Assembly (NCBI GenBank): GCA_034717835.1
Contig: JAYELZ010000021.1
Span: 1-6,465 of the forward strand
Length of the DNA stretch: 6,465 nt
Direction: 5' to 3'
Source: G713 sp034717835
GTDB lineage: Bacteria; Chloroflexota; Anaerolineae; B4-G1; SLSP01
The position numbers and the translations under genes are program-made. The stretch's first letter is position 1; each line of letters opens with the position of its first letter. This document shows positions 5,721-6,465 of this stretch, piece by piece. A model generated the notes under the pieces. The model was not told the DNA's origin, ran no database searches, and saw nothing but the letters and a program-made list of their open reading frames with translations.

Positions 5721-6465
5721 TTATTCTGTCGGATGTGCTACAAATCCCAGGATCGTCTCCGGGTGTTTATCGGTTATGAGGAGAAAGCCGACTGGTTCCA
5801 GCCGCACCAAGCCTTCCCAGTTGCGGTACTCGGCGTCATCTAAGAGCTCTAACTGGAGGGGCGACTGTTCCACTAGCGCGATCCCATCGGCGTGATATTG
5901 GAACTCTACCAGCCGTTCGACGGTTTCGTATTGGGCGTGGGTCGCGCCGGCTCCGTACTTCGCGGTCAGCGGATCGGGGGCGGGCGCAAGTTTTCGGATA
6001 TCGCCGGGCCAGAGGTAGTTGAGGCCCCAGAAGCATCCGGCAGCATCTACGGCAGTGACGTCGGTGAGCCGGTATTCCAGGGACGGTAAGGGGAGCGTGC
6101 CTTGCGCGGTCAACGTCTCTGGTGCGAAGCGGTGCGCCACCGGTGCGGAATTGACATGGACGCCGTGGGCTTCGTAAAACGTCAGCAGCGTATGGTCAAT
6201 GAAGAGTAAGCTCTCGTCGCTCATATTGCTGAGGGCGGCTTGCGGCGGAATCTCGGCGGCGTGGGTCGCGTCTAACCTTATCGCGCTCAAATCGGGCGCG
6301 ATAGTTCCCGTGACCAGGTAGCCTAACATGCCGTCGCGCTGCTGGCTTTCCACGGTGAGGTAGAGCTGCTCTTGGACGATGGTCAAAGCCTCAAAGCCTT
6401 CGGAGCCGTGAATTTGGGGAGGCAAGTCACCATGGAAGGGGATGGGGCGCGGTTCCAGGGACGCG
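5721..6465 (-). CDS. Conserved hypothetical protein, C-terminal part (gene runs off the right edge)
   Basis: The reading frame is open from the window edge to a TAA at 5723-5721, giving at least 247 residues; the true start lies outside. A TTG at 6425 is in frame, but similar-looking sequence continues upstream of it, so I do not take it as the start. The product is soluble and acidic in parts, rich in beta-strand patterns, with landmarks GFEALT, GTIAPDLSAIRLD, NMSDESLL, LEYRLTDVTAVD, FWGLNYLWPGD and a C-terminal GFLLITDKHPETILGFV. The style, with an EGFEAL phrase early and a late strand reading LVTDK, recalls beta-propeller proteins of the 'esterase-like activity of phytase' group, but I cannot place it firmly. 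No membrane segment is visible. It may share a direction-only relation with the downstream phosphoesterase. Confidence 0.75.
   Translation of the reverse strand, partial: ASLEPRPIPFHGDLPPQIHGSEGFEALTIVQEQLYLTVESQQRDGMLGYLVTGTIAPDLSAIRLDATHAAEIPPQAALSNMSDESLLFIDHTLLTFYEAHGVHVNSAPVAHRFAPETLTAQGTLPLPSLEYRLTDVTAVDAAGCFWGLNYLWPGDIRKLAPAPDPLTAKYGAGATHAQYETVERLVEFQYHADGIALVEQSPLQLELLDDAEYRNWEGLVRLEPVGFLLITDKHPETILGFVAHPTE

Overview
This window looks like a piece of a moderately GC-rich bacterial chromosome. The gene content and style (a receiver/GGDEF-like regulator directly upstream of a three-part ComEC, plus short tandem and interspersed repeats between genes) remind me of Chloroflexota, perhaps Anaerolineae. 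That assignment is an impression and is low confidence; nothing in the window fixes the taxon.

Layout from left to right. Positions 1-157 hold a non-coding tandem array of mixed 8-base (ACTAACCG) and 7-base (ACTAACG) units. Five bases later comes a near-consensus sigma70-type promoter (TTGACG, 16 bases, TATAAT). It drives a probable two-gene operon on the + strand: a 285-residue regulator built from a receiver domain and a GGDEF-like domain, both lacking key catalytic residues, and then a 786-residue ComEC DNA-uptake channel whose C-terminal metallo-beta-lactamase domain has lost almost all its metal ligands. After comEC the composition becomes clearly AT-rich. This stretch carries a possible 35-codon small ORF and a 280-residue protein that combines a phospholipase D-type nuclease domain with a C-terminal winged helix of the DpnI/Dam-replacing type. 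No methyltransferase is visible, so it reads as an orphan, possibly modification-dependent, restriction nuclease gained by transfer.

A short convergent intergenic region with two overlapping hairpins and one inverted copy of the left-end repeat unit separates this island from the minus-strand genes. These are a complete calcineurin-like metallophosphoesterase with a perfect Shine-Dalgarno sequence and, upstream of it, the C-terminal part of a conserved hypothetical protein that runs off the right edge. The 226 bases between the two hold three different short, internally periodic repeat motifs of the kind scattered in many environmental genomes.

Two themes tie the window together. One is DNA entry: the ComEC channel lies beside a nuclease that could police incoming or modified DNA, although that link is only inference from adjacency. 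The other is the recurrence of conserved folds with decayed active sites (receiver, GGDEF, ComEC hydrolase) in one transcription unit, which suggests structural or allosteric roles rather than enzymatic ones. No tRNA, rRNA, CRISPR array, insertion sequence or replication origin was seen.
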